A DNA stretch of 64,000 bases from Lasiosphaeria ovina. Taxonomy: Eukaryota > Ascomycota > Sordariomycetes > Sordariales > Lasiosphaeriaceae. Below, one piece after another: positions 31,239-42,000 of the stretch (position 1 is its first letter; the number at the start of each line of letters is the position of its first letter). The translations under genes and the position numbers were made by a program. The notes beneath the pieces are model-generated. The model searched no databases and was not told the DNA's origin. It saw only the letters and a program-made list of their open reading frames with translations. The DNA lies in NCBI GenBank assembly GCA_033439765.1, contig JAULSN010000009.1, forward strand, positions 682,001 to 746,000, given 5' to 3'.

Positions 31239-31763
31239 ATGAACAAGGACGAACTTGCAACATCGGCTCTCACGTCCCGACCACCGCCTCTAGGAGCTCC
31301 CAGTAATGATTTGGCCACGTCGACAAAGAGAGGGACCGTTCCCCTATCTCCAGTAGTATATCACTCATAAACTTTACCATATGTTTACGACTAACAACTT
31401 ATATTTGTAGATGAACGCCCCAATATTGGGAAAATTTTGGCATCTAGTTGGATACTAGGGGCTACACAAGATATTGGAAAATTGAAGGTTTACGGCTATA
31501 CACGACGCGGTCCTGAGGTCATTGAATATAAGTCTGAGGTCTTCTTTAAGGCCTGTGCTAGGGCCTGTGAGAAGTATGCCAGACATGCCTCCCAAAAAGG
31601 GTGGCCCAAGTGCGAGCTTGGGAAAGCCTCTTGGAACGGTCTGGAGGTGTTTATCGAATGCATAATTATCGTACTATATGAACTTGTGGAACAATCTAGA
31701 GAATTTTATGACTACTTAAATGGATTGCCTAGACTTTCTAAACTAGAGGCCGAAAAGGCTTGA
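31239..31763 (+). CDS. Small two-part gene, unrecognised
   Basis: A TATA-like TTTATATAGA (31144-31153) and a pyrimidine-rich leader precede ATG 31239. The first part (38 codons, Thr/Pro-rich) reaches CCAGTAGTATAT, where an intron could start; GACTAACAAC...TTGTAG at 31388-31410 is a good branch/acceptor. The second part from 31413 is open to 31763 and reads as a folded helical domain: LGATQDIGKLKVYGYTRRG, FFKACARACEKYARHA and LYELVEQSREFYDYL. The phases of the two parts do not match with a GT donor I can see, so either the true donor lies elsewhere or one base is missing. Unknown function. Confidence 0.45.
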
Positions 31764-31957
31764 AGAAGAGGTTGAAGAAGAGGCTGAAGAGATTGAGGAC
31801 TAATACAGAGTTTGGGACGATTAAGAGATGGTGAATTTACCTATATCTACGAAGGAAGTAGGGCAATTCTCCTTTGAACTATTATATGAATAAAAATGTT
31901 CTACTGACCAGCATGGCTCCAGATACACTTCATTCATAAGACCAGGGTTGTTAAAGG

Positions 31958-32101
31958 CTAAGGCGGAGAATGGATTATGTAGGAAAGAAGACGGTTGAAG
32001 TGCTGGTTGAATCCTTTACAGACGGTAGTGAGATCAGCTAGGCTTTTGTTATCGCAATATTCGGCGATCCATGGGCAAAGTTCGTTAGCAAGAGACTTCA
32101 T
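31958..32101 (-). pseudogene. F-box-like N-terminal fragment
   Basis: ATG at 32101 gives a 47-residue frame, LANELCPWIAEYCDNKSLAD then LTTVCKGFNQHFNRLL. The L-x-N-E-L-x-x-x-I-A-E-Y...L-x-x-x-x-K/R pattern is the start of fungal F-box/ankyrin proteins. It ends at a stop with no ankyrin repeats downstream, so only the amino end is present. Confidence 0.5.
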
Positions 32102-32104
32102 CTC

Positions 32105-33840
32105 AGCTCTGTCTTGGTGGGACCTCTTCGGCGTAAGGCGTAGGTGGTTTGGTGGCCGCCATATAACACGTTTATCGCAGTAGACCAAGGGGATGGGCGG
32201 CCTCCTGGGATCAAGTTGACTAATCATAGAAAGCGAGGAGATCATTCTTCCAACGACCGATTGGGAGGCCTGGTGTCCCGAGCTGGGGTTTCATGGTCAG
32301 AACAGGCTAGCGCGCTGCTAAAAGACCACTACAGCGGAGGGATGACCGTCGTGAGAACGTTTACACCGAGCGTTCGCGGATGGTAAGGGGACGATCTTGT
32401 GTCGATTGGAAGTTTTATCTGACCCAGCACTTCCAGAGTAGGTCGTTCCATAGAGAACTTCTTCCAAGGTCCACACCATCCCCTAGCATGGCGTGAGAGG
32501 CGGCGACGCAGGAAAAATACGGCACCTATTTAGACACCGCAGGGCCGCCAAAACGGAGTAAGAACAAAATAACCCAGATGCTAGCCAACACCGATACGTT
32601 GCATACCCCTTTTACCAAGGCTTCAAACTGCTATTCCTGAGTCCAAGCCACTTCTCGATAGGGGAAGATGTGGCTAAAAACCCTTCCACTAGCAACCTGC
32701 AATATCGTTGCTTCTCCCATCTGTGGTGGCTAGAGACGACGCCCCAATCACCGCCGTCATCGTCCCGCCTGGTCTTGCCATGCCGTTCGTGCAACCAGTT
32801 GCCAATCTTGGTCTCAGATCCGCCTTGCTCTTCTCGCTCAACACCCGCGTGAAACCCCGTCCATACTTCAGCCCGGCGCCCACCACTGGAGGCTCCGATG
32901 GCCCGCGTCTTGTTACGCCAAAAAAATCGAGTCAACGCATATAATAGCAAGATATAGGATAACATAGTTGTATCCTTATTTTCATATATTATATTGAGCT
33001 GGACTTCCTCTTTGCTATAGAAAAGGGCGAACACCCAGAAGAGGCTAATGACATGTCGGACTGTTAATATAACTACCTCGGAACTTGGCTTGTGAACCTT
33101 TAGTATTTGAGAAAGACATACATAGCCTCTCTTGGTGTCGATGATGGACCCACTTGCATAAGCAGATGATGCTGAGTCCCATATGAAGAGAAAAGTTCCT
33201 AGGCAGAATGCAGATGCGCAAAGCAGACTGTCCCCTTGCAGCGGGGTTGTTGGTCAACCTGCAAGCGGTTCCGCGCACGAGTCAATGTGCTCACACTGCC
33301 GACCTACACCTAACGCACAATACGTATGACGAGCTACTGAGTGGCTCCCCCTTTTTAAGCACTCCCAGAGCTGCATAAAGGGGCCCTTTTGGCCTCCTGA
33401 CAAATGTACATCCGGATTACGGCCACAATTTGAAAGTGCTTGGACTATACGATCACGCGTTTGTTTCAGCTCTGGCAATCTTTTGAGTAGATGGACTTTC
33501 TCGGGACCGGCAGAGCGGCACGTTAATCCCCGGTACACGGTATTTCTTAAGCGATTGCGTGCGATGTCATTTACATCAAGAATAGGTCCGTCTCACAAGC
33601 TCAGGTATGTGCGCGACAAAGGAAATCTCGAAGTCGGTCTAAAATGCCTGCAAAAAAAAGTGTTCAGAGGTGTCCTTCTGCCGTCGATGCAAGCAAATGA
33701 ATACAGCTACGAACCACGCCTTCGAAAACAGCCGTGAGGCTTCCCTGACCCAAACGCCCCCCCACATCGGCACGGCTCTCGTTATCCGATCCGGGCGCGT
33801 TTCGAGTTGCCACCATCTTCGTCCATTACTCGTTTCTTGC
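32105..33840. other. No firm gene
   Basis: Overlapping short frames at 32612-33034 (-), 32708-32944 (+) and 33254-33538 (-). The last reads as a plausible helical protein piece (LLKRLPELKQTRDRIVQAL) but is unrecognised. Otherwise I see nothing. Confidence 0.4.
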
Positions 33841-33844
33841 CCGA

Positions 33845-35660
33845 TTATCCTCCTCCACGCCTCCGCTGGAAGCATTCCCGCAGCTGCTCCATGTTTTCGT
33901 CGCAGCTGGATTCTCTTATGACCTTCAATACCCCGGATAAGTCTGTAGTGATAGGTTTCCCATCATCATCAACCACTACTGCGGTGACCTCGATTTGCCG
34001 GTCATGCCTAGCTTTGATGGTGACATCAAGTATGTCGCCCACTTTGGTTGGTATGTCAAACCTCCCTAGGAAGATGTTATCTCCGGCAACAGCTTCGCCG
34101 CCCTCGTGCAAGCTTATGGAAGTTTTCATCCCTCGAGCAGTGTACCGTTCAGTGTGCTGAGCCGGTAGCTTGGTGTTTTTGGGTAACATCTCTGAAAAGC
34201 AGCCGCCCTCGGTCGCGATGCCCAGAGCTCGGGGCAGAACGTCAGCTACCAAGACTTTCGAGGAAGATATGGCTGTGCCATGCCACTGCGCCAAAGCTGA
34301 CAAAACAGATACCTGTTAGCCAGTACTCTGGATAACAGTAGCCAAGTGGTCGCAACCCCCACAACACACCCCCCCAGGTTAACGGAGCTCTATAGCATGA
34401 GAGAGAGCGTAGTTAAGCTGGAACAAAACCCCCTGGTGTATACGGGATGCCAATCGTTTTTGCTATACGTGCCCTAGTAGGTTCAAATATGACCTGTGAG
34501 TCGGGAGATTCGTATACGATTACCGTTGGGGTACGTGCCCTAGGTTCAAACCTGACCTCTTAGAGGGGAGATTCGTACCCACTATACACTGGTTTTTCCA
34601 TTGCTTAGTAGTCCTGGTCCGAGCCCTCTATACTGTAGTAATGTATACGGATTAAAACCGTTGGGGTTCCCCGGCTGGAATTGAACTGGGTGGCTCTTGG
34701 GAGCTGTTTTGAAGCGACAAGGGACTCATAACCTATGGCTGTGCCATGCCACTGCGCCAGAGCTGACAAAACAGATACCTGTTAGCCAGTACTCTGGATA
34801 ACAGTAGCCAAGTGGTCGCAACCCCCACAACAGAAGATATAATGGAAGCTCCTTCGGCCACAGCTGTGGGTAGGTTGCGCATAGGAAGCATTTCGGCTTC
34901 AGGGAACACCTTGCGGATTTCCTGCTCGAAGTTCGGGAGACGGCAACTGCCGCCAGCGAAGATTATGGCGTCAGGCGGGAAAGCGGCTGCATCGCACGCC
35001 TTCACAACAACCTTCCGAAGCGAGTCGAACAGAGGCTGGTAGGCCACAACATAATCCTCTTCCGTGACCTCATAGTCGTCGACTTCGAAGTTTGCACCGT
35101 CAGTCGTCTCAACCTTTGCTCTCTCGCAACGCTGTCGGAGGGCTTCTTCGAGCATTGCACCGTCTCTCATTTTCCGGTGAAACAGTTTCATCAAGACGGC
35201 GAGGAAGTCTCTTCCTCCAAGGGCATTGTCTCCCGCCGTGGCTAGAACGATGAACGACTTCTTGCCATCGGAAGTCAATTGCTCAACGACCGAACAGTCG
35301 GTCGTCCCGCCACCGACATGCACGGCGAGGTACGTCTGATCACGCCTGTCGGAATTCCATAGATATGCAACCGCCGCGGCCGTCGGTTCAGCAACAAGGT
35401 ACCGTACGTTCAGGCCGGCGATCTTGGCGGCGTCGACAGTGGATTGTCGTTGACTTCCTGTAAAATAGGCGGGCGGGCACAGTAATGACGCAGTTCGTGA
35501 TGACCTTCTTCTTGAAGTAACTCTCGGCCATGGCAGCGCATCGCCCCAGAATGAGGGCGCAAATCTCCTCCGGTCGCAGGATTTCGTCACCGACCGCGCA
35601 AATCGGATGTCTTCCGCGTAACTCGAAAGGTGGGCGGATATCATTCTTCAGACGTGGCGA
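33845..35660 (-). pseudogene. HSP70-like protein gene, frameshifted and interrupted
   Basis: Order on the minus strand: EEICALILGRCAAMAESYFK, CVITVPA (near 35480), a 4-bp CGCC duplication that shifts frame, then YFTGSQRQSTVDAAKIAGLN, VAEPTAAAVAYLW, VGGGTTDCSVVE, IIFAGGSCRLPNFEQEI (actin-like ATPase motifs), an intron region (34832-34303), then VLVADVLPRALGIATEGG and SISLHEGGEAVAGDN, the beta-sandwich substrate-binding domain. The N-terminal phosphate-1 motif is missing: homology stops at about 35655. In the phosphate-2 motif the usual D-x-G-G-G-T is H-V-G-G-G-T. It is a divergent fungal cytosolic HSP70-like family member, not the canonical Ssa type. A duplication lies in its intron (see 34268-34832). 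Confidence 0.8.
34268..34832. repeat. 99-bp direct repeats flanking a 367-bp insert in the HSP70 intron
   Basis: 34268-34366 and 34734-34832 are identical except for one base. Each holds the 3' part of an intron (CTAACAG...TTTTGTCAG on the minus strand) plus the first codons of the next exon. The insert between them (34367-34733) contains a 72-bp imperfect tandem repeat (CGTGCCCTAG...GGGAGATTCGTA at about 34459 and 34532) and GTTCAAACC, GTTCAATTC (minus strand) resembling Pol III B boxes. Confidence 0.85.
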
Positions 35661-35661
35661 G

Positions 35662-36789
35662 ATGTCTGAATTACAAGTAAACACTCTCCTTGGGTTCAAT
35701 ATCCATCAGGTACTTGGCTTGGTTCCAAACCCACTGTCAGAAGATACAGACGAACTCGAAAGACCAGTCTAGGACGGACTCAACAGGCTACTCGTCCAAT
35801 ACAGGAAGGGCAAGGACGAGAAGAACGAGCTCGCCATATACACGGCACGCAACTACCTCTTCGCTCCGAAATTCCAGCTCGTCGTGCGGTGGAAAAGATT
35901 GAATGACCTGGCTCACCAATCTGGTCTGAAGCCAATCTCTGTGAGCAGCGACAGCGACGACGATTACGAAGACTTGGGTTTCCATGGTTATAGCCAATCG
36001 TCAGACGATGAACAGGCCGATCAGGACCGACCTTATCGCAACGGCGTCGACGACCTCAACGGTGATGCGAACTGTCACAGAGAGGGACGTAGTGACGGCC
36101 TCCGCAACGCCGCCAACGCCAACGCCAACGATAACGACAACGTTTACGACTCCGACTCCAACGTTTACGACTCCGACTCCAACTATGACGACGACGACGC
36201 CGATGACGAGAACGCCGACATGGAGAAAAGCAGGAAAAAAAAGAGCAAGCGAGCTCCCATATATTGTCTTTGCAAATATTCTTGCAATACAGTACAGAAA
36301 TTTGCAGTGCACCTGGAAGAGGTCCCACACCGGCGTCTCCCAGAAGGCAGCTTCATAGCGGACTGGTCAGCCAAGAAAACAGGCGGTTCCAAAAGGATTG
36401 GCCAGAATGAATGTGTGTTCGGCTGTGGCGGCACCTTCTCCAATCTTTCGAACCACGAGCAGCGTCGTCACCTCCAGTATGCTTGCGAACTACCCAGAAT
36501 TGGGATGCGGCGGGACCACAAGTGCATATGGACTGATATCGACCCAATCAAATGGTTCATTGATCGGAAGGCAAAAAAGGACTCGGACAAGGCGGAGATG
36601 GATAAGAGTTCGGACGAGATGGAGATTATCCTCAAGGCAACGAAAAACTTGGACGAGACGGAGGTTGACAAGCTTCTAAAGTTAAAGCCTCGTCGATTGC
36701 ACATATTGCTGGCTGAAACCCGTCGTCGTCAGGCTCAGGTAAGCTCAGCATCTCAATCGAGGAAAAAACGAAAGACAGCGGCCGGGTGA
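35662..36789 (+). pseudogene. Acidic zinc-finger-like protein, one in-frame TAG
   Basis: From ATG 35662 (GGCGAGATGTCTG) the frame runs through HQVLGLVPNPLSEDTDELER to a TAG at 35770 (Gln expected) and on without a break to 36789, about 375 codons. An acidic, repetitive region follows (NANANDNDN, then DSDSNVYDSDSNYDDDDADD near 36150-36205), a basic stretch (KSRKKKSKRAP), then Cys/His pairs: CLCKYSCNTVQKF..H, CVFGCGGTFSNLSNHEQRRH and HKC. This looks like degenerate C2H2 fingers, so nuclear action is likely. The C-terminus is basic. Translation from GTG-type codons is not needed: the ATG is upstream. It abuts the truncated HSP70 gene head-to-head at about 35655-35662. Confidence 0.55.
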
Positions 36790-36936
36790 TTGTGGGTTCT
36801 ATGCCTGTCAAGCAGCTTTTGGAAGCCAGATATTACCTAGTCAATAGCGAAACACTCGATCTTGAGAACTTGTAGCGTCCTCCGGTTTTAACAGACCGCT
36901 CCCTAAATACTGCGCAGATAACAGGGCTTTTTTTTA

Positions 36937-37053
36937 AGAAAACATTCCCTGAGGGCGGGTTTTAGAAAACGTTCCCTGAGGGCGGGTTTTAGCATACATT
37001 CCCTGAGCGCCGGTTTTAGTAAACGTCTCTTGAGGGCGAGTTCTAAGAAAACC
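36937..37053 (+). repeat. Minisatellite of about 27-28 bp, four units
   Basis: Units start GAAAACATTCCCTGAGGGCG, AAAACGTTCCCTGAGGGCGG, ATACATTCCCTGAGCGCCGG and AAACGTCTCTTGAGGGCGAG, each ending in GTTTTAG or GTTCTAAG. The copies are contiguous with no unique spacers, so it is not a CRISPR array. Confidence 0.85.
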
Positions 37054-37059
37054 TTGGCT

Positions 37060-38445
37060 GAGAAATATGGATGGAGTCTTTTATGCCGTGGTTTCCCTGG
37101 ATAAATCTCTGCTCGATCAACAATGGAAGCTGTTACTTTTTCTGGTACACTTCCAACACTTGAGGGAAGCAGGAGAAGGCGCGGGGGCGAGGCTCTGGTT
37201 AGAGGAAGGCGTTGCGACGAGATTGTGGGTAGAAGGCTGCGGGGGCACGACTATGGGATCGATCTTGCTGGGAGTTGCGTTGTCGCCTAATAAAAGCATA
37301 TAGTCTCCAAGAGTGCACACAGCACCATGCACAAAATTAAAAGGTAGCGAAATGCCGCCTGGTTTAAAGTGGAAGGTGAAAAAAATGCTATCTCGCCACT
37401 AAAGGGGGCTTCTACAAAAGCCGCAAACTGCCATCGCTAATAACACTAACAATACACAAACCATATGCTGGCCAAGGCCATAACACAAAAGGCAGCATAT
37501 ATCACTGCTGAGAAGACAGGGGCTTTCTTATATGCATAAGCAGGAGTCTGATGAGACACTACCGCAGACGCTACGAGTATTTCTGGTGGAACTTGGTGTG
37601 TAGATATGCATCTGAATTATGGCAACCAGACTCAGTCACTCAGGAGTAACTTGGCCCCTTTCGGGCTGCGCTTTTCGCCTCTGCCTCCTCGCGCCCCCCG
37701 CTCACGCCCGAAGTTCCCTGGCCCTCCATAGCAATACCCGACCTCGTCTCCAGTCGTGCCTCACAGACTATGTGAACAGGATACGGCCACGTGGAGACGG
37801 CGCCGATGTAGTCTCTGGGTGGGGTCCGGTGGCCGGTGCAGACTTCACGGCGGCGGCCGGTGCAGACTGATTGTGGTTGGGTGGCCGGAGACTGGAGAGA
37901 CTGGCGGTGGACTCGAGACAACAGCAAAGCATCCAGACGTCTGACCAGCGTAGATTTGGCATCGAATGACACAACAGGCCAGACAAATACCTTGTTGCTT
38001 CTCATCTAAGCTCGCCGTCCGACATCAGCCTGTAAGGGGGTTCCAAAGCCTGCCCATTCGGATACCGCTCCGGCTGACCTGGCGAGACCTGAAATGCAGA
38101 CAATGATTGACTGCTGGCGCTTACCCCCACGACTGTGAAGAGCCAGAGGTTTTGGTCAGATGAGCAAAGAGGTGCACAGCTCGACATTCATATATCTCTA
38201 GATCTATCCACAGCTCCAACTGCATCCACATCAAGCATCAGCTTAGCCAAACCATCTTTCTCCCCTTGAAAGAGCGATTCTTTACCCTCTCCTCTGGTGG
38301 ACTAGATACGGTTACGCGGTCATTCGGTGTGCCAGGCTGAGGGGCTTACCGTGATTATAACTGTGCGACTCATCAGTCTTCTTGTGGCGGCCTGCACAGA
38401 TACGGCGCGAGGATTTATCGTGGCTTTGGCGGAGGAGGCTTAGGA
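37060..38445. other. No supported gene
   Basis: Short frames on both strands (37067-37303, 37619-38005) lack motifs. Nothing recognised. Confidence 0.4.
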
Positions 38446-38451
38446 ACGCCA

Positions 38452-38930
38452 TCACCTATCGCGCTCCAGCCACCTGTTGAATCCGTCGGCAACTGCCTCG
38501 ATCGTCTGGGTGTACGGCCATGAACTCGTTTCGTACGAGAAAAAACAGGCTCCGTAGATTCGAGAAAGCTCGAGCGTGAAGAATGAAGCCTTGGGCCTCA
38601 ACTCAGAAAGCCCCATATCTATATCCGGAATCCAATTTGGCCTGACGAGTAGCACTCCTTCTCGGGGCAGTTTAAAAGTGCATGCGCCTCGTACAGAGCA
38701 AAATCTCGTAGGCGCTGATCCATCTTTGCTTGCTCTTCAGGGCTGGCAAACGTAAATAGCTCCTTCTGGTAAACCCGGATATGGACTTCGGACTCGTTTG
38801 CTGGTTTCGTATGGATAATGTGGACCATCTCCATCACCCCATCACGACATACGGCGATGACATATGGATCCACGACCATTGGTTTCATCAGCAGCCTATT
38901 TCCACGATTCTTGAATATCGCACTCCCCGT
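38452..38930 (-). pseudogene. Unrecognised gene fragment with one frameshift
   Basis: Minus-strand reading from about 38930: MKPMVVDPYVIAVCRDGVME, ESEVHIRVYQKELFTFASPE, then CPEKECYSS; it shifts frame near 38645 and continues RPNWIPDIDMGLSELRPKAS to WPYTQTIEAVADGFNRWLE and a stop at 38452. Composition and hydrophobic pattern are those of a real globular protein of about 165 residues. A 14-base poly-C (38931-38944) and a GC-rich module (38945-39010) sit at its 5' side. No family known to me. Confidence 0.45.
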
Positions 38931-39011
38931 CCCCCCCCCCCCCCTTTCCGGCTTCGCCGCACCTCCGGCGGTGTGACGCAGCGCTGGCCGGGTGCCGACG
39001 AAGCGGCACAT

Positions 39012-40745
39012 TCAGCCGCTCCCTGCGGCGCGCCAGCCGTGAGGGCTCTGTCGCCGAGCCACAGCGCCGATACTCATCTTGCGGAGCTGTCAGCCATATC
39101 GATCAAACGAACGGTCTAAAAGAACACATACAGATTCGGCCCTCGTTAGAGAGAGCATATTAGAGTTTGCTTCACGGGCTTGAGCAGTGCGGCCCGACGC
39201 CGGCCGGCCTGCGTTGACCAACCCATTGAGGCCAGCGCCTTTCTCTGCTGAATGCCTCCTTATTGTGTGTAGTTTAAGGCCATCTGCCTCGCTCGTGGCA
39301 TAATTGTGGTTCTGGGAGTTGTGAACATTCGCCAGATGGTTTCGCCCCAAGGGCCAACTGCCCTAGAGACGGTAGCCGTGGGGGTTGATACGGATCAACA
39401 GCTATTTCCAGGCATGGCAAAGTCATTGTAGTCTTTGAATCAGGTGTATGAACAGAATGGCGGCTCTGCGAGGATATGGGTTCGAGCGCGTGGCAGCCGT
39501 CGATGGCAATTGTTTGAAAGTCATTGGCCAGTGTAGACGATGGCTGCGGAAGAAGAGAAAGTCGCGAGAACATGGGTATCGATACGGGATTAGTAGATGT
39601 GGTGGTTGTCAAGCGATGCGAAAAAGGCGGCGGGCGAGGCCGAAAACTGTGCCAGCAACAAGTCAATCGACCGCAGTCAGGTCCGTGGCAAGGAAGGGAC
39701 CTTTGGGGGGACATACCTTCCTTGTGAGGTAGATATCGACCGAGATTTGACTTGACAAGATGAGATGCCGATGATAGGGCAGGCGGTTGTCAGTTTGGAA
39801 GAGGAAGAGTCGACTGCCCAGGCGAGAGGCGAACGGCAGGAAAGTTGGCCTGTAAATTGGGAGAAGGATCAACGAATCTATTGGAATCTTGCCAGTCAGA
39901 AGAACAGACCTTTTTTTCGTTGCAAAAAGCAAAACTGCTCTATTTTCAAACATGTTGATGGCGTTTGCGAGCTGAAGTGTGGCAAACGTCGAGATTGTCT
40001 GGTCCAGTGCACGTTCCAGAGCACTCTGGCCGGGTGTAGGGTATCGCGTGAGGTCTCCGGGGATGTCGAGGGTCATTGTTACAGACAGAGGGACACCCAG
40101 GGAACGCAAGGTATTTAAGGAACCCCTTTTAACAGAGCCTGTCGGCCGCGAGAGTGGCTGCCTATATGACGCTGATGAGGAGAACCTTGTCAGCCAGTGG
40201 ATCGATGTAGACAGTCCCGCAAGAGACAGTGGAGGGCTTGGTCTGCCGGTGCACTTCGTGCGTCCCGAGTGGCCTGAGCTGGCCCGCTGAGTCCGACTGT
40301 AAGATAGCTCTAATGACCACCATGGTGCTATCCACAGAGGGACGGCAGCTTCAAATACTACTATGGGCACTATTAGCGGGCAGCCACACAGGCGAGCCGG
40401 CAACTCCTGAGGGGGTGTGCTGCTGGGCGTAGATCGTCTTTGTGGGGTGGGGGGGGGGGTTCACGCAGAGCCCCCTGGCGAGAAGCAATATCGGGGCTGC
40501 GATCCCGCCATCGGGCTCTTCCACAGCCACCTTCTGGTGCTCCCCCGTCCCACTCCAGTTGGATGCAGACCCAGAGGCAGTCGCAAGGTCCGACACAGGT
40601 GTTTTCCAGGCACGCTTGATTTTGACACGGGCATTGGTGTAGAACATATGTAAGAACAGCTACTTGATCTCTATCAATATCTGCTGCCTGCGGCATGCAT
40701 TTCCCATTCGCGCCGGCTAGAGAAAACCACGGCCAGAGAAAACGT
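39012..40745. other. Open frames without motifs
   Basis: A 246-residue minus ORF (39663-40403) overlaps plus ORFs of similar length. A Leu-rich helical part (LERALDQTISTFATLQLANA) is the only protein-like piece. A poly-G run is at 40447-40460. I cannot choose a strand. Confidence 0.35.
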
Positions 40746-40748
40746 CCT

Positions 40749-40931
40749 TCAGCCGGCCCGAGCCGGCGCGTTGCGCAAAAGCTCGTTCTCTCTCTCAAGG
40801 CCCTCTACCCGCTTCTCAAGGCCCTCTGCCCGCTTCTCAAGGTCCTCCATGTGTTTCTCAAGTTTGAGGATCCGTTCTATCTCAGCTTTCCTCTTAACCC
40901 GATATCGTCTAGCGGCCCCAGCGATTTGCAT
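40749..40931 (-). pseudogene. bZIP domain fragment
   Basis: A minus-strand ORF reads AGAARRYRVKRKAEIERI, a basic region of GCN4-like type, followed by a zipper with regular heptads (LEKHMEDLEKRAEGLEKRVE, then GLERENELLR). The usual Asn of the basic region lies at or before the ORF start (IAGAARRYR, with N-x-x-A-A expected), so the 5' part is lost or in another exon. No activation domain follows; a stop comes soon after the zipper. DNA of the zipper is a tandem repeat (CTTCTCAAGGCCCTCTGCC and variants at about 40790-40850). Confidence 0.65.
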
Positions 40932-40949
40932 TGTGGAGGGAGGCTGCGG

Positions 40950-42000
40950 CAGTCTGAGCTATGATGCTTGATTCTCTGATGGATTGTTGAGAACAGAACG
41001 GATCCAGCCCGAGGCTCCTCCTTGAGAATGCATGGGGTGTGGCTGGTCCGGAGGAAATTAGAGGGCGCACACGAGGTTTCGGGCTTTACAAGATTCCAGC
41101 CATCAGACAAAGGCTGACGAATTTTGATGGGCTTACGGAAGAGTGTTGAAGTGGGAGGGCATCATTATTTGAGGGCATCATTAAATAATGATGCCCTCCA
41201 GCCCACACCTCGGCGCAAGCTTAATCAAGGAACGGGGCGATATGTGGTCTTTACCCAGTACCTCGCTCAAGTCTGAGGTCACACTCTGAAACTGACATGC
41301 CGGCCGCAGGCTGGGATCCAACAGCACCATTGGACGGCCCAATTCTTTAGCTAAGCTGGGCTACAAGAAGTGCAGCAGACGCAGTCCTATTCTCCCGGCG
41401 CACCTCGAATCTCCCCGGCCTCCGGCATACAGCAGATTACCATCCTGCGCCCCTTGGTCGTCCGCTCCTCGCGCCTCCGCCGCCGTCGGCAGCGGCCGCC
41501 CTTCTTCCCCCCCCTGTTCCTCGCCTGTTCTCCCATCTATCCTCTGCCACTCCTCCAAAAGCGGGCAACGTCACCGGCCGCACCATTATCCCCGTCTCCC
41601 TGTACGGAGACCGATAAATCCCCGTATCTGTCCCTCACATTTCCCCTCCGCCAGGTTGCGCGTGGCCAAGCCCGTCGCACGCGTGTTGAAGCATTCACGC
41701 TCCCGCAACAGCACCTAGGGGACCGCGCACGCCACAAGGCCGAGCAGACTGCGCGCCTTCCCAGCCGTCGCCGCTTCTTCTCCTGCGATAGACAAAACGG
41801 CAGGGATACCCTGAGGCTTTCAAGGCGTCAAAATTGTGGCAAGGTGCTGGGAGAGGCGACATACCACAACATGCATGGGTGGTGGCGGCGGCTGTTGTGA
41901 ACCATTGTTGCATCTTCTTCAAAATCTCTAAATCCCGCGCCAGAGAGCTCAATAGCGGCGATACAATTTTAAAAGGTTTTATTATTTTGTCAAAAAGGTC
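40950..42000. other. No supported gene
   Basis: 41150-41200 holds an inverted GAGGGCATCATTA/TAATGATGCCCTC pair (41156-41201). The plus ORF 41370-41900 is Pro/Ser/Arg-rich and looks like an artefact of GC-rich DNA. Confidence 0.4.

Noticed and set aside
34459..34733. A functional tRNA gene
   Set aside because: B-box-like strings are present but no cloverleaf pairing, anticodon arm or A box could be drawn.
36937..37053. Short direct repeats as a possible CRISPR array
   Set aside because: Units are contiguous without unique spacers, diverge from each other, and the organism is a fungus.
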